A stretch of DNA of 64,000 nucleotides from Aedes albopictus. Its lineage: Eukaryota; Arthropoda; Insecta; Diptera; Culicidae. The DNA is taken from positions 478,355,396 through 478,419,395 of the forward strand of contig NC_085137.1 of the NCBI RefSeq assembly GCF_035046485.1, read 5' to 3'. Positions 10,671 through 23,700 of the stretch are shown here, piece by piece. The position numbers and the translations under genes were made by a program. The number at the start of each line of letters is the position of its first letter. Positions within the stretch are counted from its first letter, which is position 1. The notes under the pieces are model-generated. The model made no database searches. It worked only from the letters and a program-made list of their open reading frames with translations, and was not told where the DNA came from.

Positions 10671-11014
10671 CCTTTTGTTCTATTCGACCTTTTGTCCATT
10701 CGACCTTTTGTCCATTCGACCTTTTGTCCATTCGACCTTATGTCCATTCGACCTTTTGTCCATTCGACCTTTTGTCCATTCGACCTTTTGTCCATTCGAC
10801 CTTTTGTCCATTCGACCTTTTGTCCATTCGACCTTTTGTCCATTCGACCTTTTGTCCATTCGACCTTTTGTCCATTCGACCTTTTGTCCATTCGACCTTT
10901 TGTCCATTCGACCTTTTGTCCATTCGACCTTTTGTCCATTCGACCTTTTGTCCATTCGACCTTTTGTCCATTCGACCTTTTGTCCTTCGACCTTTTGTCC
11001 TTCGACCTTTTGTC
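10671..11014 (-). repeat. 16-bp minisatellite, right array (about 21 units)
   Basis: Near-perfect repeats of cattcgaccttttgtc, the reverse complement of the 8912-9057 unit, end in two 15-bp variants (cttcgaccttttgtc). It is more uniform than the left array, which suggests recent expansion. All six frames stay open because the unit lacks stops; these are not proteins. Confidence 0.9.
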
Positions 11015-11033
11015 ATAGATTCATTTCATGGGC

Positions 11034-11928
11034 ATCTCAGGAGAATTTGTGAAGCTGGTTTAGAGTGTTTTATGGACGTTTCAAAAAAATACAGATTTCA
11101 GAGGCATTTCTTGGGCTAGCAAGGGTTTTTCAGAGACGTTACAGGGGATTTAAGGGGGTTTCTGGGTGTTTTCTGAGGCTCTGAGGCTTCAGAGGAAGTT
11201 TCCAGGGGTTTTCATCCAAGCGTGAAAAATACCCACCTAAAGCTGAGCAAACGCGAATTAAGTGTTGTCTCAGGATTGTTAACCCGGCACTGCCCATCTC
11301 GACATCTAAGATTCATTCATTAGAAAGTCTAAAGAAACTACTTCACTACAGACGCATCGGAAACTCTACTTTATGAGTGTAGTATTTGAGAAAAGAGAAG
11401 GTAATTTCAATGCATATTGCATACTCTGGTGTAGTATAAATACCAAGTATTCCGAAACAACCGCTAGTTCTGACTACTAGTGGGGGAACTAATGTACTGT
11501 ATAAAGCAACTCGGTCTTGCGCACCCCTACCCAGAGGCCTCATGGGGTGTCAGGGTCGTTTCAGAGAGTTTTCAGGGATATTTTTGGTGGTTTCAATGGC
11601 GTTAAAAGTTAGATTTGAGAGTTTCAGGGGTCTCAGTTGTGATTTAGCGATTTTCAAGCATGTTTCAGCGGTATCATGTGGTTCCAGGAGATTTTAGCGG
11701 AGCTTCAGGTGAACTCAGCTAGTTTCAGAGGGTGTCAGGAGATGTTCTGCGGCATTGTAACGTCCATTGGAACGCCCTTTTAAAGGCTTCTGATATACCC
11801 TGAAACTTGGAATTGCGCTGAAACGCCCTAATATTCCTTGAAATGCTCCGGAAACCCCTATAATCCTTTTGAAACGCCGCTGGGGTCGCTTGAAGCATCC
11901 TTGAGTGGTGCCTGAAACAAGGATGGGA
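11034..11928. repeat. Degenerate G/T-rich repeat field, no gene
   Basis: Loose repeats of tttcaggggtttcag type, for example 11120-11215 and 11540-11740, are interrupted by ordinary sequence at 11225-11530. No coding signal. Confidence 0.45.
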
Positions 11929-12250
11929 GCACTTACTTGCAAAGAGTTACACTCACTTGCTATTTCCTCAGCTCAGAAGCGTGCAGTCAAAAAATGGCTT
12001 TTGCCTTGTGGTTTTGTCTAAAACTTTGTCAAATAGAGTAGGGGTCGCATACGCATACCGAAGTCGTGAGGGAGCTGCAAAGGCAACTCTCCACGAGGTG
12101 AATGAAAATTACACTCACCTCGTGGAGAGTCGCATCCTCTACTCTATTCGGCAAAACTTCAAGGCAAAAGTCGTACATACATTGTTTCTTGATTGCACGC
12201 TTCTAAGCTGAGAAAATAGCAAGTGAGTGTAACTCTTTAAAAGTGAGTGT
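11929..12250. mobile_element. Long hairpin TIR element
   Basis: The left arm (cacttacttgcaaagagtt acactcacttgctatt...agaagcgtgca) pairs with the right arm (tgcacgcttct...aatagcaagtgagtg taactctttaaaagtgagtg). The centre is a second tight hairpin (ctccacgaggtg / cacctcgtggag, 12090-12132). Essentially the whole 322 bp folds on itself. No TSD could be settled. Confidence 0.6.
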
Positions 12251-13800
12251 TCACTGAAATCTCCCATAAGCAATCCCCTGTAATGCTCCTGATTCTTCTT
12301 AGAACCACCTTATTTTGAGCTCCGTGGGAGTTTGAGATGGGGCCAGGAGGGTTTTCATAACCTCTGGCTCCATCTCAAACTCGCTTCTCGCGAAACATAA
12401 ATTGGAACACGGCATAAAAGAGGGAATCTTTGTACAATAATCCAATCAACAATTTGATGTTTCAATTTATGTACCCCCGGCCATAAAACAAAGTTCCCGC
12501 TAAGATTCTATCGATTTTTTTGCGAGACTTCTGCAAAAATTCTTTCATGGATTTCCTTTGAAGAGTTTCTAGGGATTTTCTCTTGGAGTCCTTCGCGCGA
12601 TATCTCCCGTAGTTTCTCCCGAAATTTCTCTTACAGGTTTACAGAGTTCCTTACTGGGTTTCCCAAAAAAAAACCAGTTCTCCCAGAATTACTCTTAAAA
12701 GTTGTTCCAAGGTGTCCAAGTATGTTTCGATTTTTTGTTTCAAAGTTACTCTCGGGATTTCTCCAATGATCCTTCGGAGTTTTTCGCCCATTCCACTAGG
12801 ACTTCTTCCGATATTTCTGTGGGAATTACTCGTAAGGATTTTCAGAGATTATCCCCAATGAAATTTCGGGATAATTTTCAGGAAAAGTTGCAGCAAGATC
12901 TGAGTGAATAGTTTTGGAAACATTCTCGATTTAGACTCCGAATAAAGTCTCACGAAGAGCTTGAGGACAAATCTAGTGGGGGAGGAATTCTACAAGAAAT
13001 CCGGGAGGAACTGTAGGAGTAATCCCGGGAAAAATATTGAAAGAAATCTCGGAAATAGCTATGAAGAAAATCTTAGAAAACCCTAAGAAGGAAATCGTGT
13101 GAAGAACTCTATAACTCCATATCAGCCATAGCTCTTGCAGAATTCTAAAAAGAAGCTTCTAAAGAAACCCCGCTAAAAACCTTGGAACAAAGTCCACGAT
13201 AAATCCTGAAAGATTATGATAGACATCCCGGAAGGTATACCGGAAGGAATCTCGGGAAATCTTCCTGATTAAGAAGTTCCAAGAAAAGCTCCAAACGAAA
13301 CTTCGCGAAAACTCGGAAAACCCGGGGGAAATACTAGAAAATACTCACAAAAACTTCTAAAAGAACTTGAAGGAGGAAAACTTTTTTTAATCTTTTAAGG
13401 AGGAGGAATTAAAAACGAACAAAACTCCTGCAAAAATCCCGTGAGATGCTCTAGGAGAAATTCTGAATTTTTTGCCGAAAACTACGTAAAGGATTCCTGG
13501 GTTATTCCGAAGAGGAGCACTAGAAGGAATTTATTTAAAACCATCTAAGACGAATTCTGGGAGAGATCCAAGCAGAAACTTACGATAACCTGTGAAAAAT
13601 ATCCTGGCACAAACTTGTGCCGTAAGCTTGGGATAAACGCTGGCTTAAATCTCATGAAAATTTTGTAAAAAACTCTGGAAGAAATTCTGAAACGAGCATC
13701 ATTAAGAATTCAGCATCCATGCACGGTTCTCTTGAGGAAATATGTGCAAGAATGACTGCAAACATGCCTGAAGGATCCGCAAGAAGTACCATGGAAAAAT
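12251..13800. repeat. Degenerate 12-bp-type repeats, one small hairpin, no gene
   Basis: A small hairpin lies at 12324-12394 (gggagtttgagatgg / ccatctcaaactc). From about 12500 to 13800, units like gatttctcc, gaagaaatct and aaggaatctcgg repeat loosely, with both orientations present. The frame at 12702-12911 is low complexity and not a gene. Confidence 0.45.
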
Positions 13801-14529
13801 CTTAGATAAATCTGTTTAGGACCGTAAATTCACAATCTGTTCATTGATGTCGATTTCGGCGATTAAAATATGAAATATTTCATAAACCTTATGACCCAGT
13901 TGAAACATATCGTACAAATATTGAAACAAGTGCGTTTCTCCGTTCGTAAATATAGTTCAACCACGTACGCAATTCCATAATTCTGGATTACGTTCGATTT
14001 CTTATAGCTACCTGCTGGGGCAGCTGCAGAAATTACGCCGTACTTATTCTTGACCATAGTCCAGTTTGCGCAGAAGTACATACACTCCAGAGCGTGCAGG
14101 AAACTATCCCAAGAGTTCTCACTGCACCACCAGACCAGCCAAGGCACACGTCTGCGGACCGTGTCGTGCATCGGTGCACGTTACAATTTATATTACTACG
14201 CAAATATTTACCCATCGCCACTTAGTATAGTATTTAATTAAAGTCGAGAACTGGCCAGCAGCTACTGCAAGCAATAAAGCTTACATTGTAGACGCGCTCA
14301 CGGCCTTACGTAAGCACTGTTAGCAGGCAAACACGTCTACGTTCCACACTATGTGTATATGCCTTCATGGAATCGGCGTTGTCGTCGTCGTCGCCTGTCC
14401 GGGCACAACATTACTTATCAAAGTAACGAGTTTTTAATGATTTCATCGACCATCCTTCAAAACGGCAATTAAATGTGCCCCCTCGTTGATAATGCGTTTG
14501 TTTTTGTTCCCTTCTCCCTGTCTGTATAG
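13801..14529. other. Presumed Met intron, 3' end
   Basis: No coding exon was recognised. The last bases before the exon (cttctccctgtctgtatag) give a polypyrimidine tract and AG acceptor. A small run of cgtcgtcgt occurs at 14386-14397. Confidence 0.5.
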
Positions 14530-14786
14530 ACCGATCTCTACGGCCAGAATCTGTTCAACCTGATCCATCCGGATGATCAAAATTTGCTCAAGCAGCAGCT
14601 GGTGCCCAGCAACTTAGTCAATTTGTTCGACTCGGCTTCGGTTCCGACTCCGTCCACGAGTCGGACGTCCACTTCCGCCGGCATGACGACAGAAACGAGC
14701 GCCGAGGAGCAACAGCGACGCTCGCAGGACGAGGAGGACGAGATCGATCGCAAGCTGCGACAGGACAGGAGAAAGTTCACGTTAAG
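14530..14786 (+). CDS. Met: Met exon a: end of PAS-A
   Basis: The acceptor is tctgtatag|acc. The exon encodes TDLYGQNLFNLIHPDDQ, then a Ser/Thr stretch and an acidic Gln/Arg segment (EEQQRRSQDEEDEID), a loop inside PAS-A, then RRKFTLR. I place the donor at 14787 (aag|gttggg) because only this joins the next exon in the frame giving FTLRIARAGPRSEP. A textbook donor, gtaagt, lies 22 bases on at 14809 but would shift the frame to a stop within the next exon. Confidence 0.75.
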
Positions 14787-17700
14787 GTTGGGATCGAATG
14801 ATGGTGGTGTAAGTTCACGGAGATAACGGTTTCAATTTTTAGGATCGCCAGGGCAGGACCTCGATCGGAGCCCACAGCATACGAGCTAGTCACGATAGAT
14901 GGATTTTTCCGACGGGCGGACGCCGCACCGCGAGGAGAGCGACCAAGTGGCCCCTCGGGGCTGCAGCTTCTCAGGAGGGCGCGCGGTCGCGACGACGGGA
15001 TTTCACTTCATAGCATTAACGGCAATGATATTGTAAGTATACTCTAAATACATAACGATCGATGCAATCTACTAATGACGATCGCTTGCATAATCTCGCA
15101 AATTGCAGGTTCTGGTAGCAATGGCTCGAGTGCAAAAAGTGCCAACCATCTGTGATCGTTTGATTGAGGCTTGCCGGTATGAGTACAAAACGCGTCACCT
15201 GATTGACGGCCGGATAGTGCAGTGTGACCATCGGATATCGGTCGTGGCCGGGTACCTGACGACGGAAGTCTCCGGCCTGTCACCGTTCACCTTCATGCAC
15301 AAGGACGACGTCCGGTGGGTCATCGTGGCCCTGCGGCAGAGTAAGTTTGGTTTTGGTTTCTTAAATATTTAATTTTGAACTACAGTGTATGTTAGTAGCC
15401 AAATCTTAGTGGCACTTTTCACCAGCGAACTCCTCGGTAGTCATGTTTGAAGGCAGACTCTAGGACTTGGATGCACAATATATCCATGTATCGTTTAAAT
15501 CCACAATTCTAATAATCCCAAATGTCTTTTCAAAAGTGTGCTCTTAGTTATTTTCCGAGGATTGTCTGCCTCAGTGCTCAATGCTTCCGAATGTTTTTTG
15601 TTCGCTTGGGAACAGGAAAGGCTGAATGCCTTCACGAAGTACTTGTGATTGGTTTTTACTGATTCAACAATATCTTCTTTTCCTTTCCCAGTGTACGACT
15701 ACAGCCAGAACTATGGCGAATCTTGCTACCGGCTCATGACCAGGACGGGAGACTTTGTATATCTGAAAACTCGAGGATATCTAGAAGTGGACGACAGCTC
15801 AAAGAAGGTGCAATCGTTCGTGTGCATCAACACCCTAGTCTCCGACGAGGAAGGTCGTCGGCTTGTCCGTGAAATGAAGCACAAGTTCTCCGTCATCGTT
15901 GAGGCGGAAGATCTCCCCGACGAAAGTGACGAACCGGCCGTGGAAAACCCCACCCAAATCGAGAAAGCCGTTCTGAATCTGCTGACGAACCTTCACTCGG
16001 AAGATGACGAACCCTCGGACCGAGCCCTGCCATCGACGGCTTCGCAAGAAACGGATGCGCCGGAGGGCTCACAGCTTGCCATAATTGCACCAAGTTCAAA
16101 GACTGTCAAGTCAGCCATCGTCAAGAGTATGAACGTGATTGCGATCGCTTCCAAGAAGATGTCCAACGGAAGCAACTCACCGTTGAGAGACTCCGCCGGG
16201 ACAAGTCCCAAACCAAAGGAACATTCTGGTGGCAGCTCATCGGGGATCATCACAAGGCCTTCAGTTCTGCAAAAAGCTCATAGTCCCGCCTTGGAGTCGC
16301 GTGTTCCTCCGCTACACGGCACGGACCACGACTTCATCCAACCGTTCTCTCCGGCCGGCAGTACCAGCAGCAGTAGCAGTGGCGGTTCCGTATTCTCACC
16401 TGCATCACACCAGCGAAACAGTCGAAGCCCGTTCGGTGGTAGCATTCCGCCTACGTCTCCACCGGCCATTGCTGCCACTCCGTCGACGTCGGTTTCGCGG
16501 ATAGTGGACAACACCGCCAGCGGTCACAGTCGGTCGATCAGCGTACTGAAAAGGACCCACAGCAACAGTAGTTGCTTGGACTCAAGTTCGGACGGCTCCA
16601 CCATTGGACACACGGCTGACTTTGTGGTCCAGAAGCGGCCTAAGGTCAATACCATACTGGATCTGGATACGTGCAGGACTCGGCTTTCCAATCCGGCAAC
16701 GGGTGAGTTTAGCATACAGGTTGGGGTGTTAGAAGGGACAATTGAACTGAAGTTGCGTTCTTTATTTTAGATCTCATAACAATGTTGCCGCAAGCCTTTC
16801 ATGCGGTCGATCAGTCGCTGATGAAGGTGGATGACGATACGGCCAAGCTGCGGGCTCAAGTCAGTGGATATGAAAATTTGCAGAGCAAATCGTTGCAGCA
16901 GCTGGACAGTATAGTGGTAAGTTTTGGTCATTTGTTATTTGTTTGTTTGATGGAGCGCTTCGAAGTGATTGCCTTTACCTGCATACTCCCCCTCACCCTA
17001 TATCGTTATGTAATGAAACATTCTACCGTGACGTAACAACGTTTTGATGCCTTTTCTGTCAGATTTTCCTTTATAACTCGTTTATTCGACCGTAAACCCT
17101 CATATATTTTTACATATTCTGATTCCTTGTAAAAATTTTAATAAGTATGATTCTTTGAACAGTTAGTTTTCATTGGGAAAGTATGATGAAAACGTTGTAA
17201 CGTCACGCTACTCATTCCCATTTTTAACATACTTTTCCAATGACAATTTACTGTTTGACAGATTAAATTTATAGGAAATTTTACAAGGAATCCGAATATG
17301 CAAAATATTTGAGGAATTACGATCTAATTTACGAGTTATAGTGGAAAATCTGACAGAAAAGGAGCCAAAACGTTGTAACGTCACGGTAAAATGTGTCAAT
17401 TTGTTTTGCTCTGATTGCCGGTTATTCACAACAAAGACCACAGTTTTGAGATGAGGCAGTTCTGGTCCTAGAAATCCACAACCGCGATCTAGTGGACAGC
17501 AGTATTTCCAACAATTCTCCAGCGTAATATCTACAGCCGAAGATGGCAACACCCACTGAGAACTTCAATCTCAATACCTCGTCGTACATGAAATTCCATA
17601 AAACCGGCCTTGCGGGACTCCTGAAGTTATATGAAAGCATTCCTGACCCACCTATGAACCGTAAACTACTACTCGATTCTGGAAGTAACTTCCGAGAATC

Positions 17701-20700
17701 TTGTACAGGTCGCAGGAGCGCATCAGCAATATCCGTCCAACTGGCGCTATTGAACACGCTCCTTATATCCAGATTCATTACTGCACAGTAGGGAAGCCCC
17801 TTCCTCTTACCCTAGAACGCTATCTTGACAGTCTTCCTAATCGACAAGATAGCGTCTACGGTCGATCTTTCATTCCGGGAGCTGAACTAGTTGCTCAAGA
17901 GACCATTTAGATAGAAGCAGGATCTACCGCTTCCAAACCTCTAGGAAAACTCCCTCGTCCAAGCATTTCTTTATTGCAGACCTGAATATCTCGGGAGCCT
18001 CTGCAATAACTAAAAAAAGGGCTAATTCGGAACTCCATCAGGACCTGGGGCCTTACCTACGCTGAGGGACTTTGCAATCCCCATAAGTTCCTCATCGCCA
18101 GCTCCAGTCCCAAGCTGACCTATGAAAAGAGACCAAGGACTGGGATCATGACACAGAATAAGCCCCTCGATGATCCCTTCCAACAGCTCTAGAGACTGCG
18201 CTGTAGGAGCCATTACATCACGATAGGCCTATTTGGTTGCCCATATCTCAGTCCACAGTGCTCGCTGCATCCACCGCCTAGCCGTAGGCAGGTGCGGCGC
18301 AGGCATGCAATCGCTTGAGTCCACCAGTTGGCCGGTGGTCTCCCATTTCTAGGGTGGACTTGCCTAGGCATGGTCGCATTGCACGCACGCGAGCGCGAGC
18401 ACTCACGGCGGAGTACTTCCTTAACCCTCAAGCGATCGCGCTGTTGTATTTTGTACAACACGATGAAAAAATCTCGCTTTTTGTACTCAGCATTAGCGTG
18501 GTGCTGACGCAGGTAGTCAACCGCGCGAGTTACGGAAGGTTAAATATTTCACCTACGAAGTCTTGACTTTGGCCTAGTCACCAAGTCCTCCACCCGCTGT
18601 TTGCTGTTGTAGTAGTCGATATTGTAGCGAACCCACCTATATTTTCTTTACTTCGTCGGATACATTGCCATTCGCCATAGGTACCCAGTTGAAGGTAACC
18701 TATGTTCCTACCAAGCCGTGGTGGCCTCTCGCATTTCACATTGTAACGACCTCCTCCGCATTCGAAATCTCATCCCAATAATGGCTCAATGCTCATTTTA
18801 CCAGTTAGAGTACGTCTGATACTGCGTACGTTGAATCTCAGAACCGTGGGGTTAGCATCGCTCCTCATCGCCTTCATAACCTCCGAGTACTTGGACTCGT
18901 CGGTCTTTATGTTGAGAGCGCCGCCCTTATCCCGTTTGCTGGCAACTGCTCTACTAGTTCTTTTTTTGCTTTTTCTTCTCCCGTCTATCCGCTAGAGTCC
19001 AAAGGGTATCCCCTTCTTGGACCGCCCTAATAAGTGGTGCTTGAGAATCCACACAAGGTCGTAGTCGCCTGCTACCTTTATCCCGGAACAGACCGGCCTT
19101 CTGAGACCCACACTTTATAGCCTTCTGGGAGCCAGGTTGGAGCTCAATTCACGAGCTTTGTTGCCCGTTTTTCTTCGGGCCTTGTGAGTGCCTCCGGGTA
19201 GTTCCTTTTCCGACAACTGCCTCGCATGCTTCTGCGCCTGTTTTGAGAAATCAGTCGCGTTTGGCGTTTTCGCCCGGTTACCCGCGAAGGCGAAAGCCTC
19301 AGTCTGGGTAGACTTGGACATCTTCAGCTTCACGGGCTCTGTCGCTGCCACTGTTTCATGGTCTTGCTATATCGAAGTTTCAGCAGGCTCTTCCTTAGGT
19401 CCTTGCTGTTATTGCACTTCGAGGTCGCGAAGTCGATTAGCACGTCAAGATGTTGCGCAGCCACAGCCCTCACCAACCACGCTCCGACCATTACCTCTAC
19501 CGGCGTACCAGCCTCTTCTGCGGATGATGAACTTTGAGTTTGATTTGAGCCTATTTTGGATTTCCACGAGTAGCACGGGAAAGAAGGTCGACCGCAACAG
19601 AGCCTTTACACTATCGTGGCAAGGGGAAAATTATTGCGAGTGGTATTCTTAGTGGTTAGGCTTAGTTAACAATCGAACATGTTTTAAACTCTCTCGATCA
19701 CTCATTCCTAGGTACGGGTTGCGTTGCGTGTAACGCAGAGCAGTGACTTGACAACGGTTCCACATGGTTGAGTAGCCCTTCACTCCTCCTCAACGTTGTC
19801 AGTTCGACATCTTGGTTGGATACCAATAGCATTTCGATGCCTTTCCAGCCTAACTCGGTTTAACGGCTTTGTTATAAGGTCTGTCTTCATGCGATCGATT
19901 GACATCCCAGACAACCAGTCATCGTATAAGATGTTGCATAAGATGATAAATAAGTGGAGGCCATATGCGTGCGTGCCTCCATTTAGGCGCATGTAAAATG
20001 TAGGCATATCGCCTCCACTTTAACATCTTATACAACATCTTATACGATGACTGGTTGTCTAGGATGTAGCAAAGCTTGATGATTCGTTGTTGATGTAGGC
20101 CCTTGGCGTAGGCGCACTTATTGATATCGATGTGCTTTGAACGCCTTGAGGCGCTCCGACTCCACGATCTTTATGCTGGACTGGTTTGGTTATCTTTCCA
20201 TATGACAATCGGACTGGGTTGAGATTGCTACAAGTCGCTAAGCAGCTATCAATATTACATGAGCTGCTGACAACCGTCCGCTAACGCAACGAATACGACT
20301 TTTGTCGAGTAAAGGGCAACACACGTTTGTTTTCGTGTTCCCTGTCGCCGGCGCAGTTGGCGTTCACTCAACACTTCATTTCACCGGTGCCGGGACCCAG
20401 GTGCACACTGTGATCTCTCGTATCCTTGAGGTAGGTATAGTAGTACTCTTTTTGCTTCAGTTGGCGACTTCCCTGCCCAGCAGTGAGACGGCCACGCATT
20501 GATGGTTTCGCTACATCGTGTGCGAATCGCCGTTTAAGCTTGTCTAAGTAATTTGCTTGATCGAGTGACCACCATATCCGTCTTATAAGTTCATTTGCAC
20601 AGGTTTACGTTGGGGAGGTAGGAGGACAAATTCCCAGGAGCCGGTTCCCTTGAAGGCTTCCATGCCCTCCTGCATCGCGGTTTGTCACACCGCCGCTTTT

Positions 20701-23700
20701 GGTTCGTCGACAGTTTGTTTCGTCACGCTGGCCTACGAAAGTCAACTTTTATGCCGTGGTACCCAGCTTCTTCTCAGTAACTTTCGGGATGTGTGGCCAA
20801 GCACTACAGCCAGATATCTTCAAGTAGTCGACCTCTGGTTTCACACCCGTCCAAGCTTCGCAGGGTGTGACGTCGAGTGGCTTCGTCGGCAGGATGTTCT
20901 GGAGGTGAACTATCATGCTCAACGCTTCTGTCCAATAGCGTTGATCCATGTAAGCGTCGAACAGCGTACACCGCAGCACCTTTTCGACGAGGGAACCATT
21001 CTTGCGCTCGACGATAGCGTTTTACTGTGGGCTGTAGCTCGTGCCCGGGTAGAGGTGAAATACTGCCGATCAAAACGTGATATTGGTTTGATTGAGAGAT
21101 AAAAGCTCTGAAAATAATATCCGATAATATGTTCCTGGAACATCTGAACAATATCAGAATTTGATATTTCACGATCAAACGAATAGCTGCCTGCTATTGG
21201 CTACTACAAGATCTAAATAGGATCTGATAATGATGTTCCATGAGTAAATTTTAGATATTATTTTTAGATTTTTTATCTCCTATATCAATCAAACCAATAT
21301 CACATTTTGATCTCAATATCAAAGAACCGTCGTTGGGGGTGAGAATGGGTCAAAAAAGGATACTCACAGATTGTTTGTTAAATAACAAATGCAGTTGAAG
21401 TAGGAATAACTTTTTATTTGGTATGTATACTCTTCTATATGGTAGTGATAGTTGAGCAAGAAAGTATCACATTATATGAATTGTCTACTAAACTATACAA
21501 ATAATTGAAAATTAACCCAATCTCACCCCTTAGAGGGGGTGAGAATGGGTCAAAGTATTCGAAGTCGCCTATCTAAAAATACAAGTTAATTTTATTGATC
21601 ATATCTAGTAAACCTACTTAAAATACAATGTAACCATGACGAATAGAAACTTAAGTAATTTTAAAAGATGATTAATCTACCTTAAAAGGGCTAATGCAAT
21701 CGAAAAAAATGATTGAAATTTGATAAAATTGAGTTTGTATATTGTACCGCCATTTTTAGCCACCATAAAGTTTCAATCCCCATGTGAGGAGGGGGGGATT
21801 ACAATGAGGGAGAGGTGCATTGAAAGATTTATTAAAAAAAAACATGATATTTTCCGACGTTCGTCCGTTTTCCGAAATTTTGTCATGTTCCCGGTTTTAC
21901 GGCCCCGGTATTTCCTGGATACCACTACCATCTGGTAGTTTCACGGATATTTCCTTAAAATTTAAAAAATAAGGGAAAAAGAAAAACGCTATCAAGTCTA
22001 TTTTGTGAGCTTACGATATTGCAGTACACTAAAGATCAGCTGATGATCAGAGAAGCTGTCCAAACGCATGGGTTTATTGTTATAAATGATTTTAGGCACT
22101 AAACGTATGAACACACTCACATGACACTTCTTCGACATATTTTCGAAAAAAGCGTGCTTTTATAAAGATACAGTAAACATGGCACCACTCTAACGTCAAA
22201 TGGGGACTGGATAACAAGTTGAATTTTTAGTTAAGGTTATGCGCACTCGATAACTTGCTTTACCCAATCTCACCCCCATTCTTAATATTTAGACATAGGG
22301 TCGAAAATATTGAATTTTTTAATAAAAAGTGCATTGGCAGCCCACTTTTTTCGTTGCATCAACCAGGTAATATCTACAGCTAACCACTTATAAGAAAATG
22401 TATGGTTAGGTACTTGTGTGAAACACTACGAAGGAGAAATTTTTTCAGAGTGATTTACTAGTAGTTTCATCATATAAGTTTAGCCACAAATTTAACAAAA
22501 AACGATTATTGCTAAGCATCTTATTCTGCATCATGACGTGTTAAAACATCTTCTCTTTGAAATAATATAAAGTTTTCAATATAAATTACCGATAGTTGAT
22601 GATCTATTTCCAATTTTATGTTTCTCCGTTTTGACCCAATCTCACTCCCCAGACCCATTGACACCCCCATCGACGGTATGCTAATATTGAGCTCTTTTCT
22701 TCTATTCGGGTGGTTTACTGCACAGAGATGCCTTCTCGCTAGTAGAACGATCGCAACTGCTTTCCGATGTATCCTGACTGGATCGGACGGCTTTCGTCCG
22801 AAAGTATTTTGACGTGGACGACAAAGACCTACGCCATCTCTACCGAACTGCAAAAGTCGGTGGGCATCAGGTCGACTTGAGAAAGGAAGTTGGAAAAGGA
22901 GCTTGAGGCAGTAGTCACAGTTTTCGTCGACGTTATATTTGCGGACCACAAAACCATCAACTAGCTCGGTTTTCAGTGAGTAGTCAGTAGCCTGGTACAC
23001 CGTTTATATGGGAAAATATAAAAAATGGAAAAACTCCAACTCCTGTATACTTTCTGAGTTCCATTTTGGTCCCATATCAACTGTGCAAAATTTCAGATCG
23101 ATCAAAGAAACTATATTTTAGCGCCCGCCATTCTTAGTTTTTCATACGATTTACTATGGGGAAAATTTACTTCTTCAAAGAAAAATCGTTTGAGGTCACC
23201 CATTGATCACTAAAAATAAGTCGTTGAATGATTTATGTAGATAACTTCACGAGGAATCAGACCTCCGAAGACCGCAAAGCGATGCGACATTCGTGGAAAA
23301 AGTTATTAAGCCTTACCCGTTCGATAAAATGACGAGATTTTATTATTTATTGTTATTCCTTACATGTTAAACAGCGTTTGCATGCCATTCGGTTTTCAGT
23401 CAATAACTTTTTCCACATGCCTTAGATCGCTTTGCGGTCTTCGGAGAGTTTGTTCCTCGTGAAATTTCCAACAAAAATCATTCATCGATATATTTTTAGG
23501 GGTTAAGGGGCAACCTGTGGCGATTTTTCTTTGAAAAAGTGATTTTCCCCATAGTAAATCGTATGAAAATTTAAAATGGCTGGCGCTAAAATATAGTTTC
23601 TCCGATCGAGCTGAAATTTTGCACAGTTGATATGGGGCCAAAATGGAACTCAAAAAGTGTACAGGAGTAAAATGTCTTGTTGTGTCCCACGCTAGTAGTC

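Larger units (their letters stand above)
8910..11022. mobile_element. Composite element bounded by inverted 16-bp minisatellite arrays
   Basis: The left array (8912-9057) repeats gacaaaaggtcgaatg; the right array (10671-11014) repeats its exact reverse complement. The outermost units of both arrays are 15-bp variants lacking one base (gacaaaaggtcgaag), so the ends mirror each other. ATTTCATGGGC occurs directly outside both ends (8899-8909, 11023-11033), as a TSD would. Between the arrays lie a hairpin (9498-9601) and a 137-bp tandem repeat. No transposase is present. I infer a non-autonomous DNA element with tandem-repeat termini. Confidence 0.55.

Noticed and set aside
10671..11014. CRISPR-like array
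   Set aside because: Units are head-to-tail with no spacers, in a eukaryotic genome; it is a minisatellite.
10556..11119. Long open frames on both strands encoding regular repeats
   Set aside because: They arise because the 16-bp unit has no stop codon; six overlapping frames on both strands cannot all be genes.
14809..14814. Met exon a ending at the gtaagt donor
   Set aside because: Leaves a 34-nt intron and shifts the frame so the next exon stops; the 14787 donor restores the conserved FTLRIARAGPRSEP.
15649..16770. A 373-residue single-exon gene
   Set aside because: The open frame reads through an acceptor at 15691 and a donor at 16703; it is one exon of Met.
20650..21102. 150-residue gene on the + strand
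   Set aside because: Antisense shadow of the copia integrase-RT segment on the minus strand.
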